Source: Planococcus citri
Lineage: Eukaryota; Arthropoda; Insecta; Hemiptera; Pseudococcidae
NCBI RefSeq assembly: GCF_950023065.1
Contig: NC_088681.1
Coordinates: 51,680,836-51,744,835 of the forward strand
Direction: 5' to 3'
Length of the DNA: 64,000 nucleotides
Shown here: piece by piece, positions 46,637 through 58,935 of the stretch
Numbering within the stretch: the first letter of the stretch is position 1
How the letters are laid out: each line of letters begins with the position of its first letter
Notes under the pieces: generated by a model
The model's input: the letters and a program-made list of their open reading frames with translations, nothing else
What the model was told of the DNA's origin: nothing
Database searches by the model: none
Program-made: the position numbers and the translations under genes

Positions 46637-48831
46637 CTACTCGAACAAATCATACATTTCATTGTCAAACTTTTTCTGCCAATTCTGGAATTCTATTTCG
46701 CCTGTTTTGCCATTATAATAAGGGAACTGATTTAACTTCAAGTCCCCTTTTTTGAGCGTGTCATTCTTATACCATAATTCTTTTTCGACATCTTCGTCTA
46801 TTTTGCAAACATAAACCAATCTCCATTTTGATTGAGCATCTCTGTCAGTCGTGCTCAAGAATTGAATACTTTCCCAACCCCATTCTTGGGTTCGATCTTG
46901 ACAGAGTTTTATCTTTGGCTCGATGTCGGGTTGATTATGAATCACGATGACCGCATCGAACCAACACACCTCTTTTTCAGTATCGCAATCGTGCGATTTA
47001 TATTTAACTATTTTGTAGATTATTTCGGGTATGGGGATTTTATCCTTCAGTAAATACATCTGTTGAGGTGTTTCGTTATCTTTCTTAGGGAACGTGAGTA
47101 TTTTGTGAGTTCCTACGATTACTTTTAGTCTTTGATTTGTGACCTGCGAAATAATTTTTGATATGAGAAATTCAATATTAAAAAAATAATGATAATAATA
47201 AGTACTCATAAATCTAATTCGATTCTCACTACAGCCATTGCAACTAAAAATTTTTCCGTGTAATCCAAAAGATCTTCTGCTGTTTCGTGCCAAACTGGAA
47301 TGGTAGGTATTTCTGAACATGAAATGGGTTTTGAGGGAGAAGATCGGAATTGATAAGGCCACAATAGAGTATAAGACGTCACACAGCGTTTATCCAATTT
47401 ACATGTGCTTCCCTCTGAGAATGCGTTTTTAGGTAAAATTATTTGACCGAAGACTCTCTGCTGATTTCTCTGTCCAAACAAAATGAAAATCAATTTTCAT
47501 TATGCTTGAATTATTTGAAATAATATTTTTGGTAGGTAGATAATAAATTTCAAATACATTTGAATAATACGAATCCAGGTTATCATCTCCATAAAACTGC
47601 TTTCCTAAATCGGAATCGGTACATGGTACCCGCATATCTTGAGCATTTTGTGTTACGTAATAGGTCAGATTTTCTAGATTCCATGTGGAGAAGTCGTATT
47701 TCATTGTGACTCTTGATAACCACACAAAGTCCTGAAACACAGTTATTGATTTTTACTCCTGGACGGAAAGATATGTAGATTTTTTCAAATCTGACTTCAT
47801 AAGCTGCAGATGATGATCTTTTGAAATATACCTATCTTTGCATTGATGGAAGAATTCGTGATTTTTTTAAAATGAAAATCGGATTAAAAATTTTTAAAAG
47901 TAAGGTACCTAGTATATTAATGCGAAGAAGTCAATAAACAACTCCTTCCCCATTTTTTTGAGTATTTTAAATTCTGCGATTCTTTCGTATTCAAATTTAA
48001 TGATTACCTACTTACTTTTTCATTATTATTCAATGTATCAGCACTATGCTTAATATCTGAATTATCTTCTGCCAGGGAAGAAGGAGAATTGTCAGTACTC
48101 AAATTGATTACAGAATTTGTGGACTGCTTGGCGAATGAATATAGTGGCAAAAGCTGTTCAATTTGGAGCAAATATTGAAATTAAAATGCAGTTTTCTGAT
48201 TTGTGCTTAAGCATAAAAATCATGTTGCATACTGGGCCAAAGTTTTTGAAATCTGACGTCTTGAAAGTTTGAGTGAATTTTTCACGATCAATGTATACCT
48301 ATTGATCATACAGATAATAAGTTCAGTATACGTAGACGTAGTCATGAGAGCTCATTTTTATCAGATAATTGCGAAATGCCTACTTCATGGCCAAATTCCA
48401 CAAATTTTTCTGCTGAGTCAGCATTTGTGTGTAGTACAACTGCCATCTTGTAGTATTCGTTGCACAATATGCTAATGCTTTGAATCGATTCAGTTTTTTG
48501 GATAGAATAGTCTCTTACAAATAACGATTTGCGATCCAGCGAACTTTGAAGGTTGAATTGTATTTCTTCATCTAGTTCGGCTGGGCACGCAACTGCATAA
48601 GGATCGCCATTTTTAGGAGTACTTTTCCAATTGGAATAGATTTCTAGCGTTTCGGGATGGAAAATTAGAGCTGGAATGTTAACGAATGTGAAGTACGTCT
48701 AATGAAATTTGGGCACCATTCTTGGAAATAATTTATGTTCAAAACTTACGTTGCTCCTCGGGAACCGATTTGATCAAATAAATCGACGAAAAAAACGTCA
48801 GTATACGCAGAGGCCAATAAATGCCATCCAT
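46637..48831 (-). CDS. Secreted NUC-fold pseudonuclease-like protein, copy F
   Basis: There are seven exons: 48750-48831, 48384-48670, 48233-48298, 48016-48153, 47558-47731, 47230-47469 and 46637-47143, giving an open 497-residue product. The signal peptide includes PLRILTFFSSIYLI. Exon 2 begins PLIFHPETLEIYSNW and has DPYAVACPA. Exon 6 is the long type (80 codons) with a Cys pair (TCKLDKRC). The active-site equivalent is TSYTLLWPYQF (about residues 280-290), followed by IPVWHETAEDLLDYTEKF. Exon 7 has VIVGTHKIL, IPIPEIIYKIV, AVIVIHNQP and EWGWESI, and is the shortest, ending at LFE. Exon 6 uses a GTGAGA donor and exon 5 a GTATTT donor. I did not find a perfect TGACGTCA upstream; GATTGCACAGCTGCG at 49036-49050 is present. 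Confidence 0.82.
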
Positions 48832-49678
48832 TGTGATACCTATGTATTTTTTGTTGAATCCTCCTTGGTCTTGATGAAGCCAGCAATAAGTACGTGTGAA
48901 ATACTGGGAATGATGTGTCTTTCTATGACGTTCTGATTGAATTATAGTTTATACAGCCTCGAAAATAATATCGAGAACTTGGCATTGATATATTTAAGAA
49001 AATTCCACTGCGTGATTTTTTTGTTCAATTTTATTGATTGCACAGCTGCGCCTTGAGAAAATAATACGCCTGAATGCAAACATGTATCTACAACGTCAAC
49101 CCACATCTGAACATTGAATTTCGCATTCACTTGAAAAATTGCAGATTTAGTAAAAAATTTGTAAAATCTATCTACTTTTATAAGTTGAATTTTTTTCCAT
49201 CTTCTGAAACCTTATAGAAATGCTTACTCTGAAATGAGGGTATTCTATGACTAATTTCAGACTCAAATGTGAATGTGTGATGAAGCCAGGGGTCTTAAAA
49301 GTATGATCATTAGCCTGATTTGGCTTGGAACAAAGAAAAAATAAGGCTCAGGTACAGGTACAGCTTATCATAATTCTTGAATTGGTGGTGGGACCAATTT
49401 CAATTCACAAACTCTGTTTTGGGACCCCAGGAGTCCGAATTTTTTTTTATTATTTTTTTTTCGGAGCATAAAATTATCTCAGTCACAGGAATTTCAACAA
49501 AATTCGTTCAAATCCGATTTTTAAGCTTGATTTGGTGTAGGTATGAATCAAGATGTTTATGTGAGAATAATGTTGGGTCAAAATTCGTAAATGTCCATAT
49601 TTTTGGTAGGGCGTGGAGAGGGATAGAAAAAATTGAAAAAATCAAACTGAGAACTCATTGAAAGGAAATCAATAGTAT
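48832..49678. other. Upstream region of gene F
   Basis: It contains GATTGCACAGCTGCG (49036-49050), the counterpart of the conserved block. No gene is seen. Confidence 0.5.
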
Positions 49679-50125
49679 ATTACAATGCAAGAAGCGACGT
49701 GAAGAATGTTTGGTCTCGTGCTTTAACTCACCTCACCTTCGCCTCGGCGAGTAAAATTGCACTCGACCAAACATACTTCACTTTCGCTCCTTCCATTGTA
49801 AGATATTTTTCATTATTCATGCTACGAAAATAAGTTTTACGCCCGTTTTTGGTTAAAGTGATGAGTATGACTCCTTTTTTGCATAGTAAATAATTATATC
49901 GAATACTAAGCCTCTTAGAAAAAAACTGAAGGCATTATGTCGATTGGAAATTTAATTCTCTACAATTTTCCTCGACTACATTTTTCCGTAGAATGCTTTT
50001 TTCCGCCTCCAGAGCGCTTTACAAGTTAAAAGATGTTCATTTTCGACCCGGGTAAACATGGAGCATTTTCGTAGCATGTACGGAGGGCGGAAAACTTATA
50101 CTTTCGTAGCATGTATAATGAAAAA
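49679..50125. mobile_element. Pair of adjacent MITEs
   Basis: A roughly 120-bp inverted repeat (TTACAATGCAAGAAGCGACG ... CGCTCCTTCCATTGTAA, about 49679-49801) adjoins an element (49806-50125). The second has TTTTCATTATTCATGCTACG and CGTAGCATGTATAATGAAAA ends, the same family as 25541-25924. A second internal CGTAGCATGTA copy lies near 50068. Confidence 0.65.
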
Positions 50126-50652
50126 GTTGTATGACATTTTTAAAAATTAACCTCCTAGAGCAAGCTAGAGAGGAGGAATCAGTTTTTTTGACCTCGAAAA
50201 AATTTGTATCACGCCTCCATCTTTCCAAATGGACCTGGGAAACTGAAATTTGGCATGTAAGTACATCCGGAGGATGACCTGGAAGTATTCTTTGGCGGGG
50301 TCGACTTTTCAACCCCTCTCCCACCCCTTTACAACTGCAAAAAAGTGTGGGTAGGTAGTTGGTAATGGGGTATAGTCTTGTAGACCTCAAAGCCTTGCAC
50401 AGCTCTCGAGTAGATCATGTTTCAACACTCTTAGAATGAGCCTTGAATGTGTTAACAGTATTTTCCAAAGGCGAAGTATAGTTATTCAAATTTTATTTTT
50501 CTAGTGTGCACAACTTAGTATGTCAGGGAAGTATGTACATGGATTAAATTAGTGAGTATTTTAAGAAGCATCAAACATATCAAATTGAAACATCCGATCA
50601 TTCTATAAATAATCACTCCTTACAAAATTGAATAATATCTAATAATTTTAAC
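50126..50652. other. Intergenic
   Basis: No gene or clear repeat is seen. Confidence 0.5.
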
Positions 50653-53016
50653 CTATGGTGCTTTCGATACTTCTGATTTATCAGAACTCGCTATCTGAGG
50701 TTGTTCAAACAATTCTCGCATTCTTCTTTCAAACTTTTCCTGCCAATTTTTAAACTCTATTCTAGTCTTGTTTACATTGTAATAAGGAAAATGATTCAAC
50801 TGCAGGTTCCTTTCATTTGGTGTATCGCTCTTGTAACTTAATTTCGTTCGCATACCCTTGTCCAGTTCGCAAACGTAAATGAACTTCGATTTTTCATCCG
50901 CATTCTTGTCAGCAGTTGTGCTCATGAATCGAATGCTTTCCCAACCCCATTCTTCTGATTTATCATCACAGATTAAGTCTTCAGGTTTGACTTCTGGTTG
51001 GTTATGGATCACGATGACCACATCAAACCAACATGATTCTTTCTCCGCGTTGCAATCTTGTGGTTTGAACTTGACTATCTTGTAAATGAGTTTGGGTATT
51101 GGCATCTTTTTATTGTGCAGAAACATTTCTTGTGGATTTTTATCTTTTTTTGACGGCAATGTTAGCGTTTTGTAAGTACCAACGATTATTTTTGATCTTT
51201 GATTTGTTACCTGAAACAAGATTTTTGATGTGAAATGGCGACCTTAAAAATTTTCTTTTGAACTGACACTCCTAGAATTTTGCGATGTTTACCTAAATTG
51301 GCCCAGAGGGTGCCCAACGAGCATGGGCCAAAGTTATGAATTTTAGAAATAATTTTTGGCCCATCAAGAGTAATTTGAAATTTTTGAAGAAATTTAGTAA
51401 CTCGTCAAGTGCTTCAGAAAAAAGTAAAAATGAGATTGTTTTCGAGTTAGATGATCGTGTAGATACTTATTATACCAGACAATAATTTATGTTGCAAAAA
51501 AACGTGAAAAAGTGCATCTTAGTGAGATTTGAAATTATTTCTGGAGAAATCTGAAAGACCCCAAAATCGCGAAGAGTGCCACTTAGAAAAAAACCTTGAT
51601 TAAGATTATAATATTAAGATCTGGATTCTTACTTGAGCTGCTGCTACTAAGAACTTTTCCAAATAATTCAAAGGTTCTTCCGCTGTTTCGTACCAAAGAG
51701 GAATTTTATCCAAACTTGAACAAGGAAACGCTTTCGAAGGAGAAGATCGAAATTGATAAGGAGACAATATGCTATATGGTGCCACACAAATTGTGTGAAC
51801 TCGGCATTTGCCTCCATATGTCAATAAATTTTCGGGTAAAATCACTTCGTTGAATACAGTTTTTTGATTGGCCTGCCCAAACAAAGACAAAGTTGAATTA
51901 GATTTTTTTTTAATACTCAAATTGCTCGAAATGAACTTCTATCCTTAATTCTTACTCACGTCCAAGTAATACGAATTTACGTCGTCTTCACCATAAAATT
52001 CCATACCCAAAGTGTAATCGTTATTACAGCTTTCCAACAAATCACGAGCGTCTCGAGTTATGAAATAGGTCAACTTTTGTACATTCCACTTTGAGAAGTC
52101 ATATTTCAAGTAGGCTCTTGGAACCCATAGAAAGTCCTGCAATAGGTTATAACGATGACCAATTGTTTTGAACCAGTAATGTATGCCATGATTTTTGAAT
52201 CATCACTCACCAATTTGACGTACTCGTACGGACTTTCAGAAACATCATAATAATATATCTTCTCTTTCTTTACGTAAGGAGAATTGTCAGTGACTAAGTT
52301 TTGTATAAAATTCATGGGTTTCTTGATTAATGACGTTGGTGGCACAAGCTGTTTTACATGGTACAAAAATTAATGACGATTTTCTGATTTTCTCAGGATC
52401 AAAATAATCAAGTTGTTTACCCGGCTAAACTTTTTGAAATCAGAAACCTTGAAACGTCCGTCGACTACGGTTTTGTCAATGTATACCTATTCATCGTACA
52501 ATGATTATTTCAACAAACATGTAGGTACATACCTATTTTGTTATCTCATAGTTGAATGTCTGTATTGCCTACCTCGTAGCCAAATTCTACGAACTTCTCT
52601 CTAGATTTTGCGTCTTTACGTACTACAGCAGCCAGGTTGATGTATTCATCGCACTTGTAATTTAACATATGGAAAGATATTTGTTCAGTATAGCCTCTTA
52701 CAAATAGAGCTTCTTGATCCAGTGAACCATTCTCGTTGAATTCTTTTTCCCCGCTGGTATAGGGTGGACAAGCAACCGCATAAGGGCCCTTATTTTGCGT
52801 CGCAGTTGGCCAATCAGGATAAATTTCTAGCGTATCACCATTGAAAATTAGAGCTGAAACGAAGAGTGTGATGTCATGAGATATTCATTGCAGTTCTATA
52901 ATTTATACATATTAAGAAATTATTTCTATTTTAAACTTACGTGGCTGCGTTCGAATCGGTAAGATCAAGGAATAAATTATTAGTAGTAGATGTAAAATGC
53001 GGAAAATGTTGGTCAT
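50653..53016 (-). CDS. Secreted NUC-fold pseudonuclease-like protein, copy G
   Basis: There are seven exons: 52941-53016, 52573-52853, 52421-52486, 52211-52348, 51960-52136, 51633-51872 and 50653-51210, giving an open 511-residue product, the longest copy. The signal peptide starts MTNIFRILHLLLIIYSLIL. Exon 2 has PLIFNGDTLEIYPDW and GPYAVACPP. Exon 6 is the long type with a Cys pair (KCRVHTIC). The active-site equivalent is APYSILSPYQF (about residues 277-287), followed by IPLWYETAEEPLNYLEKF. Exon 7 has IVGTYKTL, PIPKLIYKIV, VIVIHNQP, EWGWESI and FIYVCELD. Intron 6 is unusually long (422 nt). TGACGTCA lies about 244 bp upstream. Confidence 0.83.
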
Positions 53017-53212
53017 ATTTTCTGCTTGAATTCGATTGACTAACTATGTAAGTATACCTATGTATTGAAAGCATAAAAGGTGACGAATAAATGCGAAGTT
53101 CTAGATTAGTTTCAGTATTTATGTTATCCACATTGTATTACCTATGAACAGTGGTACCTGCTTCGATAAATTTCAACAATTCGATATTGGATTTTCAAGA
53201 AAACGTATTTTT

Positions 53213-53267
53213 GATAGCACAGCTGCGTTGTAACAAAATTGTATTTTTGTACGAAAGCATGACGTCA
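53213..53267 (-). promoter_or_regulatory. Conserved upstream block of gene G
   Basis: GATAGCACAGCTGCG (53213-53227) and TGACGTCA (53260-53267) lie about 197-250 bp upstream of the ATG. Confidence 0.5.
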
Positions 53268-53341
53268 ATCCAATTTGACATCGCCTGAGATCTTGAAATC
53301 GAATTTTTGTGCGCACAATTTGAGAAATTTGTGGGTGCATA

Positions 53342-54259
53342 CGAGGGCTGATCAAAATGTTATTGGACAATCCCATATTTTGGGTTTAAAATAATGGTAG
53401 CGAGTTCGTAAACATACCGTTGGAAAGAGCAAACCTTCCTCTACAAAACAAGCATACGACGGGTTTTCTATGTGAAGGGGTTCCCAAACTGTAGCGGTTT
53501 AAAGGGTGGTGCCTCAGGTGTGTTCTGCGAATTTTTGATTTAGTGAAATAAACGTACAAAAAGCGCTCAAAAATTTTATTTAACAAGTCTACGGCGAACA
53601 TTAGAGTCAAAATTAATATCCCCCTTAAAATATTCCCCCTTTTGAGCAATACTTCAAACTCGCACATTGCTCTAAACGACAACATTGCAACAAACACAAA
53701 ATTTTGCACGCTGGTCTTGAGGATGTGTTCGTTTGAAGCGGATTGGCTCGCGTGTCCTTCAACCCACACAATTTTTTTTATCTCGTTGGAAAGAGGAAGG
53801 TTTGCTCTTTCCAGCGACATATTAACGAACTCGCCAGGATTATTTCAGCCTGTGTTTTCCGGACTTCAAGATGTGACAGGCCAACCACCATTTTCATTGT
53901 TTTCGACACTTTCAAAACCATTAAAAAAAATTTTACCCAAAATGCACTGTCACACGTTTAATAGAGTTCCCATACACTGCATTCATAACATTAAAATATT
54001 TGAAAAACGATTTATTCAACCGCAGTTGAACTTCGAACTCGCGCGCTACTCTAACAACAAACCCAAAATTTGCAGACTGGTCTCGAGGTAGGTTCGTTTA
54101 AAGCGGATTAGCTCGCGTGTCCTTCAACGCACACAACTTTTTATTATCTCGTTGGAAAGAGGAAGGTTTGCTCTTTCCAACGGTATGTTTACAAACTCGC
54201 TAACATTATATTAAACCCAAAATATGTGGATTGTCCAATAACATTTTGATCAGCCCTCG
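53342..54259. mobile_element. Mariner-like non-autonomous element
   Basis: The termini are CGAGGGCTGATCAAAATGTT and its inverse AACATTTTGATCAGCCCTCG, with TA on both sides (53340-53341 and 54260-54261). The terminal motif is that of mariner elements. The arms contain CCGTTGGAAAGAGCAAACC and its inverse, and the segment from about 53710 to 53822 is directly repeated at about 54070-54182. A 144-residue open frame on the minus strand (53386-53820) is not a recognisable transposase. Confidence 0.75.
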
Positions 54260-55307
54260 TACAACACACCTTATGTAAGTAGGAACCTACGATTATAGTA
54301 CCTAACTAAACTTGCTAAAATTTCGGTATTTTTTTGTATGGTACAGGCTACATTTTTCTCGAAGTCGAATTTTAGTTAACAGAAATACGAGCATTCAATA
54401 CTTTTCTGTCGGAATTTGAATTTTTCAGTGGACGGAAATTTGCAAATTTTCATGATTTACGTATGCTGTGTACCTACATACATACCGAGTACCTAATTAG
54501 AGAATGGATCTAAAATGCATACTCGCCTGTTGAAAAAAAACACATAAATTGAAAAACCTGTTTGGTCAAAAAAATTGATCCGGTTTTTATTGGCACAATG
54601 TTGCGGAGAGAGAAATATACGGAAAATTTCAAAAACTACCATAGATGGAAAAATTAAGAAATTTTTTTGAAGTTTTTGAATTTTCACCAAGAGTTCAAAA
54701 ATGGAAATTTTTGAATCTTGATTTCTTTGAAGATAAGAAAATATAGACTAAGTAATTCAAATCCTCTTTGGCCATCTGGATATCTGTTCATGCACTCTCG
54801 TCCTGTTGGAAAATTAGTAATGGAAATATTAGTGATGTAAAATGATATCTCTCACAATTCTATAACTAGCTCAGCATGATCTCAGGATCGGACGAATCGC
54901 GGATGTAATAATTGGTTTCCCTCCCAAATATTTAAATATTTATAATATGTGGGGTTTAAAGCTGGATTAATTGAAGATGGCGCTATAATATGATTGAACT
55001 TTCGACAGAATGATATATTTGTGGTTAAGTTGGAAATATTTATTGGATTCTCAAAGTCTCGAAAGTTGAATAAAAGTCCAAGACAAATTCACATTTAGTA
55101 CATTTATTCTTATACATACTTAGAGGGTAAAACAAAGACAAATGGGAATTTGGGAATTACTTAAGATTAGGAGCAACAAAAAGGAAAATAAGTACCTATT
55201 AAAAAAAGAAAAAAGAAAGGAAGACACAGTTAACCATGCGTCTGGACTTAAAACTAAAACGTGCGACGTGAACCAACCACCATTTTCAAACGGGGAAATA
55301 TTTTTTG
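54260..55307. other. Intergenic
   Basis: AT-rich; I see no gene or clear repeat. Confidence 0.5.
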
Positions 55308-56301
55308 CACGACGAAAAAGGGCGTCATCACGACAAGCATTTTTTCGTTCATAAAATATGAATGAACGACAAACAATGATGAGGTTTCACGCCAGATGAA
55401 GCCTGACAAAAAAGTATTTTTGAACGACTACAATTTAAAAACGAAATAAGCAGTATTCACGCCAAAATAATTTCATACACGACAGAAAATTATCAGTTCG
55501 ATTATGGTTGAATTAACGACTTTACAGTTATAATTTTGTACAAATTTTGACAAATAATCAACAGAGGGTTTCTTTCAAAAAAATTTCAGTGAAATTGTAA
55601 CTCAGTAGTAGAGAACCAAACTGGCCTAAGCGAAGTGAGGACAAAAGCTTAGGGAAAAAATGAGAATTTTGAAGATTGATCGGTGATTTTGTCGGCAAAT
55701 GAACGATAATTTAATACATCCTACTTTTGCGGGACCGGAGAGGTGCTTACTGTCACCCCTTAGTCCCCTTTCGTTTTGTCCCTGAGGTCAAAAGAGGAAG
55801 AGGGGTCGCCCAAAATCCACAAAACATTACTTCTATAAACAGCAATTTTTTACATACCAACTCGTTTTTTTGGTATCATTTCAATATTTTTTAATCGTTT
55901 ATTTATGTCGGTAAAATATATCAGAGGGGTCGCCCAACGAAGTCAACGAAAGCTTTACTTTTATCAACACTAAACAGAAATTTTTCTAATAAATACTACG
56001 TTTCTTTGTATATTTTTCAAATTTCAATGTAATTTTTATATTTTTCAAAAATTAATTTCTGTCGGTGAAATGCCTGTTTTTGATAGAAAAATTTTGTCGT
56101 GCATTGCCTTATATAGCAGTTGAAAGTAATAAAATGTCGTGAATTTTTTAATTCGTCGTTTGATACTTTATTTTGTCGTTGGAGTACCTTTTATGTCGGG
56201 GTAGGCTCTTTATTGTCGGGAATTTCCTATTTAGTCGTGGTAATGATTTTTCTGGCGTGAAAGTGCCTATGCTTGTCGTGCTGACGCCCTTTTTTGTCGT
56301 G
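55308..56301. mobile_element. TIR element with GTCGTG iteron arrays
   Basis: The termini are CACGACGAAAAAGGGCGTCA and, inverted, TGACGCCCTTTTTTGTCGTG. Roughly the first and last 200 bp each carry about nine or ten variants of GTCGTG (CACGAC on the left side), spaced about 15-35 bp. Multiple subterminal copies look like transposase-binding sites. The centre has no transposase frame. The target duplication is unresolved. Confidence 0.7.
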
Positions 56302-57340
56302 GTATTAAATCACACCCTTTTCAAACAAAGAGGAAAATAAAGACAATGTGAGCCAAGGTCTTGAACTTAAATCTAAAGATGGATAATGTGAACCAAAACC
56401 ACTTGTTATTAAGACCTATCTCTGTGCATTTCAAAGAGTGATCCAAGACAGCTGAAGATTCACTAATTAACCCATAGGGACTTAACGTGAGAAACAATGT
56501 CATCGCAGATGATGGCAAAATCCGAGGCTGCAGATGCCAAAATTCATCCAAGTTCAATAAATCACGAAGTGTAGGAAGCTAAAGCTGGAAACAGTAGGAA
56601 CTACAGTTGGAAATATTGAAACTAGAGATGGATTTATTGGTGCCTTCTGGCGGATGGGCTGGAGCCCATCCTTGGAGATGGAAGTAAAGTTGGATCTATA
56701 CTTGGCGGTGTTGATGTCTGCAGTCCTGCCTATTTTGTCTCGGATCAGAGCTTTTATAACTGCGCTTTTTACGAAAATTGGGTGAGAAACATGTGGAGTC
56801 AGTGGCGCACGCGCTGAATGCTTCTAGCGGTGCTATCTTTTGCGGCTGGCGCTAGAATTACATCATGTTCGACTATACTCGGTGATATTCGTGTTAAACT
56901 TGCTTCTTATTGGTTAGTATCGCGAGAGTGGTGGACAACTTGGAGTCACCACCTAAAAAACGATGATGTATTCTAGTATAATCGGATATATTCGAGAATT
57001 AATTATCATTGGACGTAAGCGCCACCACCACTGAGTAGGAAGGTAAAAATTGTTGCGGCTTGGTCACTGATGTCATAATTGGTCACTAACATGATCGTAA
57101 ATCTGTCACTTAGGGGGTAGAAAAATATTCTGCTGCTGAGGCAAATGAGAATTTCTCTCCCAGTTAGATGACAGGGAAATTTTCTCCCATTACAGGTGAC
57201 TGAACTTTTCGTGTGTAAATTTCTCCCAGTATAAGTGACGGATAAAAATATTTTTCTCCCACATAAGTGGAAGAAAGCTGTGTATTTTTCTCCCACTACA
57301 ATGTATTTTACACACTATATAAGACAACAAAAATGTGACA
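56302..57340. other. Intergenic
   Basis: No supportable gene. A small palindrome (GGATGGGCTGGAGCCCATCC) lies near 56652-56671. Confidence 0.5.
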
Positions 57341-58935
57341 TGAATTTTTTGAAACCGGTTCATCAATTTGCAACCAGTTTTTGACAATCACCCAAAAATT
57401 AGAGACTGAGAAAAAAAGCTTCAAACAAAAGTTGTAGGGCGTGAGAAATTACACAATTCTGTTTGATCATATTTTGAAACCCGTTCAATGGTTCACATTT
57501 AGCAACCAGTTTTTGACAATCGCCTAAAAAATTAGAGGTATAGAATAAAAAGCGTGAAACAATAGCTGTGGAGCGTGAAAAATTGTACTTTTTTGCCAAT
57601 TGAATTTTGAAACTGGTTCATTGTAACCAGTTATCGAAAATTACATAAAAATTGGAGATGAAGAAAAAAGTTTGGAACAAAAGTTTATAGCGTTCGCTAA
57701 TTAGATTTTGAAACCGGTTCATTAATTCGCAACCAGTTATCAATAATTACCTAAAAATCGGAGATGAAAAAAACTTGGAAACAAAAGTTGTAGGATGTGA
57801 AAAAGTACACAATTCTGTCTCATCATAATATTTTGAAACTAGTTCATTGGTTCACATTAACCAACTATAGTGTTTGACAATCACCTAAAAAATTTTAGGT
57901 GGAGAAGAAAGGTTGAAAAATTGTACATATACTATTTTTGCAAATCAGATTTTGAAACAGGTTCATGGATTTGCAACCAGTTATCCAAAATGACCTAAAA
58001 ATTGGATCTGAACAAAAAAGCTTGGAACAAAAGTTGTAGAGCATGAAAAGTTGAACAATTTTCGAATAATTTTAGTTGATCGAATTTTAAAACCGGTTCA
58101 TCAATATGAAACCAGTTATAAATAATTCCCAATAAGTAATTGGAGACAGAAAATAACTTGAAACAAAAGTTGTAGGGCGTGAAAAAATACATAATTCTGT
58201 CTCATCATATTTTGAAACCGGTTCATTGGTTCACATTTGCCAACCAGTTTTTGACAATCACCTAAAAAATACGAGGTGGAGAAAAACGTGAAAAATTGTA
58301 CTATTTTTGCAAATCGGATTTTGAAACCGGTTTATTTATTTGCAACCAATTATCAAAAATTACCTAGAAATTGGATAAAGAGAAAAAAGCTTGATACAGA
58401 AGTTGTAGAGCGTGAAAAATTGAAGTATTTTCGCTAATTGTATTTTGAAACCGGTTCATTATAATGTGCAACCAGTTATCGAAAACTACCCAAAAACTAT
58501 ACAGATAGAGAAAAAAGCTTGAAACAAAAGTTGTAGAGTGCGAATAATTACACAACTCTGTCTAATAACATTTTGAAACCGGTTCATTGGTTCACATTTA
58601 GCAACTAGTTTTTGACAATCGCCTAAAAATTCGAGGTAGAAGAAAAAGCTTGAAACAGAAGTTGTAGAGTGTTAAAAATTTAACTATTTTCGCAAATTAG
58701 ATTTTGAAACCGGTTTATTAATTTGCAACCAGTCATCAAAAATTAGGTACCTGAAAATTGGAGATAGAGAAAAAAGCCCAGAACAAAAGTTGTGGAGCGT
58801 TGAAAATTCAACTATTTTCGCTAATCAGATTTTGAAATCGGTTCATTAATTCGTAACCAGTTATAAAATATTACCAAAAATTAGAGATTAAAAAAAAACT
58901 CGAAACAAAAGTTGTAGGAAGTGAAAAATTACGGA
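57341..58935. repeat. Tandem satellite, about 124-bp unit, 13 copies
   Basis: The phrase TTTTGAAACCGGTTCATT and variants recurs at about 57351, 57476, 57609, 57710, 57835, 57954, 58090, 58214, 58323, 58447, 58575, 58706 and 58834. The mean spacing is about 124 bp (range 101-136). Each unit also has GCAACCAGTTNTNRAAAATY, AAAAAGCTTGAAACAAAAGT and TGTAGRGCGTGAAAAATT. The copies are well diverged, so the array is old. Confidence 0.85.

Noticed and set aside
53386..53820. 144-codon minus-strand open frame
   Set aside because: It lies wholly in the palindromic mariner-like element and shows no transposase motif.
57341..58935. CRISPR-like repeat array
   Set aside because: Whole roughly 124-bp units are repeated with diverged sequence and no unique spacers, in a spliced eukaryotic genome.
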